Of a DNA stretch of 61,382 bases, positions 18,067-26,356 are shown piece by piece. Each line of letters opens with the position of its first letter. Within the stretch, counting starts at the first letter, position 1. Origin of the DNA: an uncultured Acetatifactor sp. (GTDB lineage Bacteria > Bacillota > Clostridia > Lachnospirales > Lachnospiraceae). A program made the position numbers and the translations under genes. The stretch spans positions 1 to 61,382 of the forward strand of contig CANQEV010000012.1 in the NCBI GenBank assembly GCA_947595925.1. Reading direction: 5' to 3'. A model generated the notes under the pieces. It ran no database searches, was not told the DNA's origin, and worked only from the letters and a program-made list of their open reading frames with translations.

Positions 18067-19440
18067 TTATCCCCGCAGGTTTCGGGCCTGTTCCAGGAGA
18101 TATTCTCTGTTATTGCGCCGGGGATCCTCCAACACCTGTTCCAGAAGGAGGTTCAATGTCTCCCCGATTTCTCTGCCGGGCGTCCATCCCATGCGGAGAA
18201 GGTCGCTGCCGTTGACAGCCAGCGATTTTAGCGTCACACACTGCTTTTCTTCTAAAATCTGCTCATAGAGTTTCTGCCAGCGGTTCACAGCCGCCAGCTT
18301 CTCTTCTCTCTGGTAGTCGCTCTGGGCCAGGATATCCCCCCGCTTTACGGCGAAGAGATCCGGAAACGCCTCCAGGCCGATCCGGTTTAAGGACCTTCTC
18401 ACCAGCCGCAGATCCCAGTCGAAGCCGTCCCCGTAACCGTGGTACAAAACCAGCCTGCATATCTTAGCGACAGAATCATTGTCAAATTTTAACCGCCTCA
18501 GGATCGCGCGGGCGATCTTCTCTCCCTGGGCCTCATGTCCATGAAAATGGGTGATTCCCTCTCCGTCGATCTGCAGCGTATCGGGCTTTCCCATATCGTG
18601 CAGGAGCATGACGAACCGCAGGATCCGGTCGGCGGGCACCTTTGTCAGGGCCACCAGCGTGTGTTCCCCCACGTTATAACAGTGGTGCGGGTGGTTCTGG
18701 GGCGTACTCATGCACCGGTCAAATTCCGGCAGTATGATCTTCGTCACCCCAGTCTCATAGGCGGTCCGAAGATACTCGGGATGATCGGAGACCAGGAGCT
18801 TTTCCAGCTCCGTCCGGATCCTCTCCGCACTGATCTTCGAGAGCGTCGGCGCAAGAACGCGGACGGCTTCCAGAGTCTCCGGTTCGATCTCATAGCCAAG
18901 CTGGGCGGAAAACCGGATGGCCCGCAGGATCCGCAGCGCGTCCTCCCCAAACCTGTCCATAGGATTCCCGACACAGCGTATGACGCCTTTTTTCAGGTCC
19001 TCCGCGCCGCCAAAGAGATCCACCAGCCCGCCCCTGTCGCTGTATGCCATGGCGTTGATCGTAAAATCCCGCCTTTTTAAGTCCTCCCTTAAATCGGGGG
19101 TAAAAGTGACCTCCCGGGGATGCCGGCCGTCCTCATACTCGCCGTCGATCCGGTATGTGGTAACTTCAAAGGCGTCCCGGTCCATCATCACCGTCACCGT
19201 GCCGTGCCGGATCCCGGTGTCCACAGTCCTTCGAAAGAGCGCCTTTACCTGTTCCGGCTTGGCGGAGGTGGTGATGTCCCAGTCCTGGGGAGTCCGCCGG
19301 AGCAGACTGTCCCTTACGCAGCCTCCCACGACATAGGCTTCATAGCCGGCCTCCCATAACTTTTCCAGCACCTGAGCCGCCTTCCCCGGTATGCGGATCC
19401 TGACGTCCTCCCTCTCTGTCATCCTTTTCCCGCCCTCCAA
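18067..19440 (-). CDS. cca: CCA-adding tRNA nucleotidyltransferase
   Basis: A class II CCA-adding enzyme of 457 residues that adds or repairs the 3' CCA of tRNAs. The N-terminal nucleotidyltransferase head shows VVGGCVRDSLLRRTPQDWDITT, and RRDFTINAMAY follows. An HD domain (HHCYNVGEHTL, LLHDMGKP) and a helical tail come after. The tRNAs in this window lack encoded CCA, consistent with its need. The start may be TTG at 19440 (GGGAGG 7 nt upstream) or ATG at 19422; both are plausible. Confidence 0.93.
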   Translation of the reverse strand: MEGGKRMTEREDVRIRIPGKAAQVLEKLWEAGYEAYVVGGCVRDSLLRRTPQDWDITTSAKPEQVKALFRRTVDTGIRHGTVTVMMDRDAFEVTTYRIDGEYEDGRHPREVTFTPDLREDLKRRDFTINAMAYSDRGGLVDLFGGAEDLKKGVIRCVGNPMDRFGEDALRILRAIRFSAQLGYEIEPETLEAVRVLAPTLSKISAERIRTELEKLLVSDHPEYLRTAYETGVTKIILPEFDRCMSTPQNHPHHCYNVGEHTLVALTKVPADRILRFVMLLHDMGKPDTLQIDGEGITHFHGHEAQGEKIARAILRRLKFDNDSVAKICRLVLYHGYGDGFDWDLRLVRRSLNRIGLEAFPDLFAVKRGDILAQSDYQREEKLAAVNRWQKLYEQILEEKQCVTLKSLAVNGSDLLRMGWTPGREIGETLNLLLEQVLEDPRRNNREYLLEQARNLRG

Positions 19441-19492
19441 ATTGATATCCTCCCACGGAACTCCCGCGGCAGCGTATTCTGCCGCGCCGGGA

Positions 19493-20317
19493 TCAGTCCT
19501 CCATCAGAATAAACTTATGGATGACCTCCACCAGCCCGTCCTCGTCATTGGACGCAGTGACATAATCCGCCGCTTCCTTTACCTCCGGCTTTGCGTTCCC
19601 CATGGCCACGCCGACCCCCGCGTACCGTATCATGGAGATATCGTTAAAGCCGTCCCCGCAGCAGACAGCGTCCTCCCTGGGGATTCCCAGGCTCTCCAGC
19701 ATGTGTTCCAGGGACGACGCCTTGTCCACGTTCTCCGGCATGATCTCGATAAAGAAAGCCTCCGACCGGTAGATGCTGGCGATCCCCCGGAATTTTTCCC
19801 GAAGCCGGCCCTCCAATGCCGGAGCGGTCTCCGGCGGTGCCGTGAGAAGGCATTTGTTGATCTCAAAATCCACAAATTCCACAAAATTCTTAACCACGCG
19901 TATGGGAAGCCCGTTGATCCTGGCCTCCAGCGCCACGTACTCGTCCGGCTCAAACGCGGAGATCACCTGATCCCCTAAGTAAGTGATGAGGCCGCAGTGA
20001 TTTTCCCTGGCGAAGGCATACAGCTCCGGCAGTATGGGCAGCGGCAGCGTCCTCTGATACACGATCTCCCCGCTACGGCACTCCACGATCCTACCGCCGT
20101 TAAAGGACAGAAGATACCCGCCAAACTTTTCCAGCTCCAGCTCCTTCTCATAGCGGCGCATCCCCGGAGTTGGCCTGCCGGAAGCCAGGATCACCTTATG
20201 TCCCAGCCCCATGATATTCTGCAGCGCTTCCTTTGTCGCGGGGGTGATCCGCTTTTCGGAATCGGTCAGCGTACCGTCGATATCCAGGACCAGCGCCTTT
20301 TTCTTTCCCTTTTCCAT
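19493..20317 (-). CDS. Cof-type HAD hydrolase
   Basis: A 274-residue haloacid dehalogenase-superfamily phosphatase of the Cof subfamily (type IIB cap). The nucleophile motif is LDIDGTLTDSEKRI (about residues 11-24), motif II is ILASGRP, and the C-terminal motif is CCGDGFNDISMI. Such enzymes dephosphorylate sugar phosphates or FMN/PLP-type cofactors; the specificity is not predictable. It lies about 50 bp upstream of cca on the same strand and may be co-transcribed. Confidence 0.9.
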   Translation of the reverse strand: MEKGKKKALVLDIDGTLTDSEKRITPATKEALQNIMGLGHKVILASGRPTPGMRRYEKELELEKFGGYLLSFNGGRIVECRSGEIVYQRTLPLPILPELYAFARENHCGLITYLGDQVISAFEPDEYVALEARINGLPIRVVKNFVEFVDFEINKCLLTAPPETAPALEGRLREKFRGIASIYRSEAFFIEIMPENVDKASSLEHMLESLGIPREDAVCCGDGFNDISMIRYAGVGVAMGNAKPEVKEAADYVTASNDEDGLVEVIHKFILMED

Positions 20318-20395
20318 ATTTCTACCGCCCTTGCCAAAAGAGTCCGGGATACTTCCGCTTCCCGAACTCTTTGTTTTGCTGTAATAATTACATGA

Positions 20396-20500
20396 AGAAT
20401 GCCTGCTCCACGGAACCGTTTTCCGTCTTTGCTCCCTGCGTTAGAAATGCTTACTCCGCGGAACCGCTCTCTCCGTCTTCGCTCTCTGCAGAACTGCTGC
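20396..20500. repeat. duplication spanning the stop of the foldase-like gene
   Basis: Two imperfect copies of about 50 bp (20396-20443 and 20445-20500) share the elements TGCTCC-CGGAACCG and CCGTCTTTGCTC/CCGTCTTCGCTC. The right copy is the 3' end of the foldase-like coding sequence including its stop; the left copy lies just beyond it and is non-coding. Confidence 0.6.
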
Positions 20501-22256
20501 CTTCAGCCGCCTCCGAGGACTCCTGTGCCGCCGCGGACGCCGCCGCTTCCTCCTCGTAAACCTTGATATAATTCAGATTGCCCGCCGGGTCGCTGACCTC
20601 GCACTTCTCCGTCAAAGCCGTCGTGTACTCGTCCAGCGCCTGACTCCTCAGATCGTTCCGGATCGTGAGATACCACTGAGGTCTGCCTTCCCCTACATAA
20701 TACACGACAAAGCTTGCAGTCTCCGGCACGGTCACTACCTCGCAGTCGCCCTTCGCGCGTCCCTCCGCAAAGATCCAGTCAAGAAGTTCCTCATAGATAT
20801 CCTCCGTGGGAGAGAATCCTTCTATCAATCCCCCGTCCGCCACGGCGTAATTGTAATATTCACCGTCGCAGAGGGCGATGAAGCTCTCTTCGGTAGCTTC
20901 CCCGCCTTTCCAGGCTTCATAGATCTCCTGCGCTTCCTCCTCTTCGGACGCCACCATAATGCGGACGTCCGCCGTAGCCGTCTCGTCCCGGTATCTCTTC
21001 TCAAACGCCAGACAGTAATACCTGTGACCGGTCTCATCCTCCAGGACAACGGTATCTCCGGTCTTTCTGGCGTCGTCAAACAGCCATTCCCGGACCGTCG
21101 TGCTGGCAGCGGACCAAAGGACGTTCTCTATCAGGTCGCCCTTGGTCTTCACCGTCTTTACAGCCTCGTCCGCCAGGGCTTTCGCGTCCTTCATTGCCTT
21201 TTCTATCTCCGCGTCGGAAGGGGTGTAGGTCTGACCTTCCTCCAGGGGTTCCGCGTCCGGATCCGCGAGATCCGTGGGCTCTGTCGGAAGCTCCGCGTTA
21301 AAAGTCAGTACCCGGTAATCCACGGAATCATAGCTTGCGGGATCTCCCTCATAAACGGACTGGATCTCCTCGTCGCCGGGGATCATATCGTCCGACAACT
21401 TGTCATGATACGCCGCCACGTAAAGAGCGTCCTCCACGCAGGGCTTGATCCTCTCCAATGTAGCGTATGGGCCGAACGCCGTCTGACAATACTCCCTGAA
21501 GGACATGCCCGCCGCTTCGGCAGCCGCCTGCTGCTGGGTGACAAACCTCTCGTAATCCTCCGCGACGTCATAAGTGAAGCCTGCGGCCTCCGCGTCCGCT
21601 TTTAAGGACTTGCTGAGTTTAATGTTCTCTACCGCCAGCTCGTCAAAGTGATCCTTCCAGCTGAGCGTGTTCGAATAGGGCTGCTGGGAGAGGTCCCCCG
21701 ACAGATCCAGTCCGAAATAACTCAAATAGGCGGAGTAGGTGTTGACGAAATTGTTCATCGCCGTGTAATAATAGTAATCGTACTCCACTTGTGTGAGCTT
21801 TTCCCCGTCCACGCTGATATACGTCCTGTTCAGGGTAATCATGCTGCGGATCGGAAACGACAGGACGAAAACCGCCAGCACAACCAATACCGTGACAAGG
21901 AGCCCCGTTCCCACTTTCTTTTCCCGGTCTTCCCGCGCTTTCTCCTGCTGCCTTCTCTGCACCTTCAGATCATATTTTGTTACAACCTTTTTCTCTTCGG
22001 ACGCGCCATCCTTTTCTTCCCCGGACGCCTTGTTCTTTGTCCCCTTGGAGGCGTTTTCCCTCTTGCCTTCCGGTGCCTGTTTCTTCTTTTCTCCCGAGGG
22101 CTTGTCCTTCGTTCCCCCCTGCGGCACTTTTTCCTTCTTTTCCCCGAAAGCGCTTTCCGTCCCAGCTTCCGTTACCTTTTCTTTCTCTGTCCCGGACACG
22201 CCGTCATTTTTTTCTTCGGACATGTTCTCCCTGTCCTGCGTTTGATCTTCCGACAT
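20451..22256 (-). CDS. membrane-anchored SurA/PrsA-like protein
   Basis: A 601-residue type II membrane protein. Residues 1-115 are an acidic/basic, Lys/Glu-rich disordered cytoplasmic region with imperfect repeats. A transmembrane helix follows (about 117-135), then a large extracytoplasmic region whose start (YISVDGEKLTQVEYDYYYYT) resembles SurA-N/PrsA chaperone domains. I do not see a clear parvulin signature, so isomerase activity is not claimed. The C-terminus is Ser/Glu/Ala-rich. The start is the ATG at 22256 with AAGGAGA upstream. A role in secretion folding is inferred. Confidence 0.65.
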   Translation of the reverse strand: MSEDQTQDRENMSEEKNDGVSGTEKEKVTEAGTESAFGEKKEKVPQGGTKDKPSGEKKKQAPEGKRENASKGTKNKASGEEKDGASEEKKVVTKYDLKVQRRQQEKAREDREKKVGTGLLVTVLVVLAVFVLSFPIRSMITLNRTYISVDGEKLTQVEYDYYYYTAMNNFVNTYSAYLSYFGLDLSGDLSQQPYSNTLSWKDHFDELAVENIKLSKSLKADAEAAGFTYDVAEDYERFVTQQQAAAEAAGMSFREYCQTAFGPYATLERIKPCVEDALYVAAYHDKLSDDMIPGDEEIQSVYEGDPASYDSVDYRVLTFNAELPTEPTDLADPDAEPLEEGQTYTPSDAEIEKAMKDAKALADEAVKTVKTKGDLIENVLWSAASTTVREWLFDDARKTGDTVVLEDETGHRYYCLAFEKRYRDETATADVRIMVASEEEEAQEIYEAWKGGEATEESFIALCDGEYYNYAVADGGLIEGFSPTEDIYEELLDWIFAEGRAKGDCEVVTVPETASFVVYYVGEGRPQWYLTIRNDLRSQALDEYTTALTEKCEVSDPAGNLNYIKVYEEEAAASAAAQESSEAAEGSSSAESEDGESGSAE

Positions 22257-22286
22257 TTTGAAATGTCTCCTTCCTGAAAAACATAT

Positions 22287-22341
22287 AACTACCCGGGGCC
22301 GTGTCCTTTCGGATTTATCCGCGGCACGTCCCCGAATAGTT
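22287..22341 (-). other. long hairpin in the 5' leader of the foldase-like gene
   Basis: Arms of 17 nt (AACTATTCGGGGACGTG and CACGGCCCCGGGTAGTT on the minus strand, with two or three mismatches) close a 21-nt loop, 31 nt upstream of the start codon. No T run follows, so it is more likely an mRNA 5'-end structure than a terminator. Confidence 0.5.
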
Positions 22342-22413
22342 ATCATTCTAACTTATTTTTGTGAAAAAGGGAAGAGGGTTCACACATTTTTCACGGAACT
22401 GCAGCGGCCATTA

Positions 22414-24414
22414 TCACAACTGCTTTTTGAACTGGATCGGCGTCATGCCGTACGCGCTCTTAAAAAGCCGGTTGAAATGCTCCACATTCTCATACCCTAC
22501 CGCCGCCGCGATAGCCTCCACGGTCTGATCCGTCTCCTTCAAGAGCACCCTGGCCTTCTTCATGCGCGCCTCGCGGACAGCCTCCTGGAAGGTTTTGCCG
22601 GTCTTTTCTTTGATAAACTTAGAGAGATACGGCCCGGAGAGGTGGCAGTGCTCCGAAAGACTCTCCAGAGTTACTTCCGCATAGTGCTGCTGGATATAGC
22701 TGATGATCTCCACCGTCCGCTCATCCCGCCCCTGGGTGATGTGCAGCTCGTACGTCAGCTTGTTCGCCGCCGACACCAGCGCGGCTATGGAAGCCTTGAT
22801 AATGTCCTCGTCGACGCCAACTCCCCAGTAATGCTTTCCTCCGCAGACGATCCCCACATAGGCCGCCGCCTTGGAGGAAGAACCCTTGGAGATGGCGTGC
22901 TCCTCATACACCGACAGCTCATAGGAGACCCCGAAATAGGTCTTCACCGCGTTGCTCACCGCATCCAGACGGCCGTTTCCGCCCGTGCGGATCACCCGCT
23001 TCACCCCGTTCTGCTCCACGGTCACCTCCGCCTGGATCCCGTTTTCCTGCTTAAAGTGGCACTCCGGAATATTAAACACGCTGCGGGGCGCGATGTAAGT
23101 CTCCTCAAAGATGCGGTAGATCTCCTTGGGGGGCAGCTCCTGATGGCGCCGGTCGGAGACGCCCTTGATCAGATACCCGACCTCCTCCCGCATGGCCATG
23201 GGAAGAGAGAATCCAAACTGCTGCTTTAACACAAAGGCCACGCCGCCCTTTCCGGACACACTGTTGATCCGGATCACGTCGGACTCATACTCCCGTCCCA
23301 CGTCGGAGGGATCGATGGGAAGGTAGGGCACATCCCAGCGCTTTCCGCTCTTTCCGTCCTGGAGCCACTGCATCCCCTTGCTGATGGCGTCCTGATGGGA
23401 GCCGGAGAAAGCCGTGAACACAAGATCCCCCGCGTAGGGAGTGCGCTCATGCACTTTCATGCCGGTAAACCCTTCATAAGCCTCCCGGATCTTCATGATC
23501 TGGGAGAAGTCCAGCCCGCTGTCCACGCCATGGGTCATCATATTCAGGGCCAAGGTCACAATGTCCACGTTTCCGGTGCGCTCGCCGTTTCCGAACAGCG
23601 TCCCTTCCACCCGGTCCGCGCCCGCGAGGATCCCAAACTCCGCGTCACTGATGCCGCAGCCACGGTCATTATGGGGATGTACGCTTAATACAACGCCCTC
23701 CCGGTGCGCCAGATGCTTGTGCATATACTCCACCTGACAGGCGAACACATGGGGCATTGCCACCTGTACCGTGGTGGGCAGGTTGATGATCGCCTTCCGC
23801 TCCGGCGTAGGCTTCCAGACCTCCAGCACCGCGTTGCAGACCTCCAATGCGTAGTCCACCTCCGTCTGGGAAAAGCTCTCCGGACTGTACTCAAAGGTAA
23901 AATTGCCCTCCGTCTCGTCCGCCAGCTTCTTTAAGAGCTTCGCGCCGTCCACCGCAATTTTCTTAATCTCTTCCTTGCTTTTTTTGAAGACCTGTTCCCG
24001 CTGCTCTACGGAAGTGGAGTTGTAGAGATGCACTACCGCGTGGGGAGCGCCCTTTACCGCGTCGAACGTCTTCTTAATAATATGCTCCCTGGCCTGGGTC
24101 AGCACCTGGATCGTCACATCCTCCGGGATCATGTCCCGTTCGATCAGCGCCCGGATAAAATTGTACTCCGTATCGGAGGACGCAGGGAAACCCACCTCGA
24201 TCTCCTTAAAACCGATGTCTACGAGAATCTTGAAAAACGCCAGCTTGCTCTCCAGATCCATGGGCTCCACAAGCGCCTGGTTGCCGTCCCTCAAATCCAC
24301 GCTGCACCAGATCGGCGCCTTCGTGATACAGTCCCTCTTTACCCAGTCGTAAGTGACCTCCGGGGGCATATGATAACTCTTCTGATATTTCTCCTGGATC
24401 CTTGTCTTAGCCAT
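22414..24414 (-). CDS. leuA: 2-isopropylmalate synthase fused to a C-terminal AraC-type DNA-binding domain
   Basis: A 666-residue protein in one continuous frame. Residues 1-553 are a long-type 2-isopropylmalate synthase (first committed step of leucine synthesis: 2-ketoisovalerate plus acetyl-CoA). They contain WCSVDLRDGNQAL, the VHPHNDRG metal-binding motif, ERTGNVDIVTLALN, and a LeuA regulatory (leucine-binding) domain ending WGVGVDEDIIKASIAALVSA. After a linker of about 10 residues, residues 564-666 form a complete AraC/XylS double helix-turn-helix: HTH1 VTLESLSEHCHLSGPYLSKF and HTH2 VEAIAAAVGYENVEHFNRLF, with the family ending YGMTPIQFKK. The start is the ATG at 24414 (GGGAGAAG upstream). 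The leader carries an attenuator-like structure. The combination suggests an enzyme that also acts as a leucine-responsive regulator (inference). Confidence 0.95.
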   Translation of the reverse strand: MAKTRIQEKYQKSYHMPPEVTYDWVKRDCITKAPIWCSVDLRDGNQALVEPMDLESKLAFFKILVDIGFKEIEVGFPASSDTEYNFIRALIERDMIPEDVTIQVLTQAREHIIKKTFDAVKGAPHAVVHLYNSTSVEQREQVFKKSKEEIKKIAVDGAKLLKKLADETEGNFTFEYSPESFSQTEVDYALEVCNAVLEVWKPTPERKAIINLPTTVQVAMPHVFACQVEYMHKHLAHREGVVLSVHPHNDRGCGISDAEFGILAGADRVEGTLFGNGERTGNVDIVTLALNMMTHGVDSGLDFSQIMKIREAYEGFTGMKVHERTPYAGDLVFTAFSGSHQDAISKGMQWLQDGKSGKRWDVPYLPIDPSDVGREYESDVIRINSVSGKGGVAFVLKQQFGFSLPMAMREEVGYLIKGVSDRRHQELPPKEIYRIFEETYIAPRSVFNIPECHFKQENGIQAEVTVEQNGVKRVIRTGGNGRLDAVSNAVKTYFGVSYELSVYEEHAISKGSSSKAAAYVGIVCGGKHYWGVGVDEDIIKASIAALVSAANKLTYELHITQGRDERTVEIISYIQQHYAEVTLESLSEHCHLSGPYLSKFIKEKTGKTFQEAVREARMKKARVLLKETDQTVEAIAAAVGYENVEHFNRLFKSAYGMTPIQFKKQL

Positions 24415-24444
24415 ATTCTCTTCTCCCATCTCCCGTTTTCTTCT

Positions 24445-24495
24445 AAAATAAAGCCGCCCTGAGCCTGTCAGACGGCCTTTTCCACTGAAAGGCCG
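24445..24495 (-). promoter_or_regulatory. attenuator-like competing hairpins upstream of leuA
   Basis: On the minus strand CGGCCTTT (24488-24495) can pair perfectly with AAAGGCCG (24473-24480). The same segment, extended to AAGGCCGTCTGA (24468-24479), can instead pair with TCAGGGCGGCTT (24451-24462), followed at once by TTTATTTT, giving a terminator-like hairpin with a bulge and a small internal loop. The two pairings exclude each other. No leucine-rich leader peptide and no convincing T-box was found. Confidence 0.5.
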
Positions 24496-24732
24496 CCGTA
24501 TCCTTTCTCCGGCCTGCGTTATTTGCAAAACTTCATCCGCCCTGATTCAAAGATACGCATTTCATCAAACCGTATCTGCAGAAAAATTCACACAGACACA
24601 ATCTTTCGAACCCCGGCGGCCAGGCCCCGAATCCCTTCTCCTGTCGGCCGGACCGTCCTGTGAACCACCGTCCGACTTTTGTTCCAAGAACCGCTGCCTA
24701 TAAAGTGATTCTAATATTAGCACGAAAAATGG

Positions 24733-24741
24733 ATTATAGCA
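24733..24741 (-). promoter_or_regulatory. extended -10 promoter element for leuA
   Basis: The minus-strand motif TGCTATAAT is an extended -10 with no good -35. It would give a leader of about 310 nt before leuA, long enough for the competing hairpins. Confidence 0.5.
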
Positions 24742-25157
24742 AGTTATAAATTTAATTTCCTACTTGATGTATTTTAATATTTTTTTCAACATTTCAATCT
24801 ATTGCCAATGATCTTCTGCAGATGTTGTGAAAGAGAAAACTGGATAAATTCCCGCTGTAAATGATCTTCGCACAGACGAATTGTTCCTTAAAAACCCTTA
24901 AAATCTATTATAGAAACAATATTCCATATATATCTGCAAATATTTTTCATATTCTTGTTTCCGTTTTATTTTAAGTATTAAAAATAATACTTATATTATT
25001 TTTTATATGTATCAAATTTAATATATCGTGTTTCTCCAAAAAAATCGCCCTCTGAATCAGAGGGCGCAATAAAATCTTTTTTCATAATGTCTTTTTATTT
25101 TGAACTCAATTCGTCAGGAAACAAATTCCACCAATGCAAGGGCAATGTCATCATCCG
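24742..25157. other. AT-rich intergenic region
   Basis: About 400 bp with no supported gene, much more AT-rich than the genes on either side. It contains a small palindrome AAGTATTA-AAAA-TAATACTT (about 24974-24993) and, at its right, the terminator of the methyltransferase pair. Confidence 0.6.
25036..25070 (-). terminator. terminator of the methyltransferase operon
   Basis: A 7-bp GC-rich stem CGCCCTC/GAGGGCG, extendable into the loop, is followed on the minus strand by ATTTTTTTGG. It lies about 90 bp after the methyltransferase stop codon. Confidence 0.85.
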
Positions 25158-25862
25158 TCAGTCAGCTTCCCTCTTCCGGCATACAATGACCGCCGCATCC
25201 TCGTCCATGACGTTCTCGATCTGAAAGCCAACACCTCGCAGCAGACCCGTTTCATGCTCCATGGTCAGCGGGATATCAAAATGGACAAACCGATCCTCCG
25301 GGACCGCGGACTGCTTTCTCCGCCTAAGATAGGTGTCCCGCAAAAGTTCTTCTTCCTCGTCGCAGCAGGCGATGTAGTCTCCCAAGATAAAAACCCTGCC
25401 GGCCTTTATACTGCGATAAATTTTCTGATACAGTTCCTTTTTTCGCTCCGGCAGGAAATGATGCAGGCTTTCAAAGGAAATCACGGCGTCCCACTGTCCA
25501 CAGCCAGGATCGTATTGAAAATAATCCTGGCATACGGCGGTAAAATGCTTGTCCGGGTGTTTTTCCAGCAGTTTATCCAGCATATCCCGGCACAGATCCA
25601 CGCCCGTCACCTCAATATCCGGATTCTTTTTCCAGATCTGGTCCAGCTCCAGGCCGGTGCCGCATCCCAGATCCAGGATTTTCCGGCATTCGCCCGGCAG
25701 CGACTCGGCGACCAGCCGGTAGGATTTTTCCCAGACGGACATATGCTCTTCATAGTCGTCCATCCGCTTCTCAAAAAAAGCCGACATTTCCTCCAAGGGC
25801 TCATGCTCCGTATCCCGAAGCCATTGCCTGAGCCCCTGCAAATATTCTTCCTGTGTTTTCAT
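25158..25862 (-). CDS. class I SAM-dependent methyltransferase
   Basis: A 234-residue soluble methyltransferase. Motif I ILDLGCGTGLELDQI binds SAM, and motifs VTGVDLCRDML and WDAVISFESLHHF follow in order. The substrate is unknown. The start codon overlaps the stop of the preceding CD3324-like gene in an ATGA arrangement, so the two are translationally coupled and likely act together. Confidence 0.88.
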   Translation of the reverse strand: MKTQEEYLQGLRQWLRDTEHEPLEEMSAFFEKRMDDYEEHMSVWEKSYRLVAESLPGECRKILDLGCGTGLELDQIWKKNPDIEVTGVDLCRDMLDKLLEKHPDKHFTAVCQDYFQYDPGCGQWDAVISFESLHHFLPERKKELYQKIYRSIKAGRVFILGDYIACCDEEEELLRDTYLRRRKQSAVPEDRFVHFDIPLTMEHETGLLRGVGFQIENVMDEDAAVIVCRKREAD

Positions 25863-26149
25863 GATGATCCCCCCTCTGCCGCTTCCGGCAGCGCGCCGGT
25901 CCTTACGATCCTCTGGATGCTTTTCTCAGAGAGCGAATATTCCTCCGCAAGGGATTTCACCGCAATTCCACCGGCATACTTCCGGCGAATTTCATCATTT
26001 CTCTTCTGATAATACTGCCGGGTCTTTGTCTGGCTTCCCCAGCTCTTTTTCTCTTTGCAGGGAATGTATATGCTTCTCCCGCTTACATACTGCTGAATCT
26101 CCTTTATCAGATCTTCGGGCAGAATTTCCTCTGCTCTGTCATAACTCAT
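25859..26149 (-). CDS. CD3324-like small helix-turn-helix protein
   Basis: A 96-residue protein. The N-terminal half has the family pattern ILPEDLIKEIQQYVSGRSIYIP, and the C-terminal part looks like a helix-turn-helix (IAVKSLAEEYSLSEKSIQRIV). It probably binds DNA. The start has AAGGAGG 5 nt upstream. It is first in a two-gene unit with the methyltransferase. Confidence 0.75.
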   Translation of the reverse strand: MSYDRAEEILPEDLIKEIQQYVSGRSIYIPCKEKKSWGSQTKTRQYYQKRNDEIRRKYAGGIAVKSLAEEYSLSEKSIQRIVRTGALPEAAEGGSS

Positions 26150-26182
26150 ATGATCCTCCTTCTTTTCGTGGAAGATTCATCC

Positions 26183-26212
26183 GAGCTTAACACTTTGTTT
26201 TATTTTAAGCTC
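26183..26212. promoter_or_regulatory. inverted repeat upstream of the CD3324-like gene
   Basis: Perfect 8-bp arms GAGCTTAA/TTAAGCTC separated by 14 bp, 34 bp upstream of the start codon. It could be an operator for the adjacent HTH protein, but there is no direct evidence. Confidence 0.35.
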
Positions 26213-26356
26213 AGACTACTGAGCCATAATATATCTTTTCCTCATAAAATACCCGCTCCTTTCATTTTTGTTTACAAATACTATATATTTTTCAGCGGAC
26301 GATTGCAACCTCATTCTTATTTTTAAACAAATCTGTTCCCTAGGTCATTTTCCGTC

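Noticed and set aside
24500..24570. leader peptides in the leuA leader (for example MRIFESGRMKFCK)
   Set aside because: No run of leucine codons and no ribosome binding site.
24600..24690. T-box-like sequence GACGGTGGTTCAC in the leuA leader
   Set aside because: Only part of the T-box core matches, it is about 170 nt from the putative terminator, and no specifier stem was recognised.
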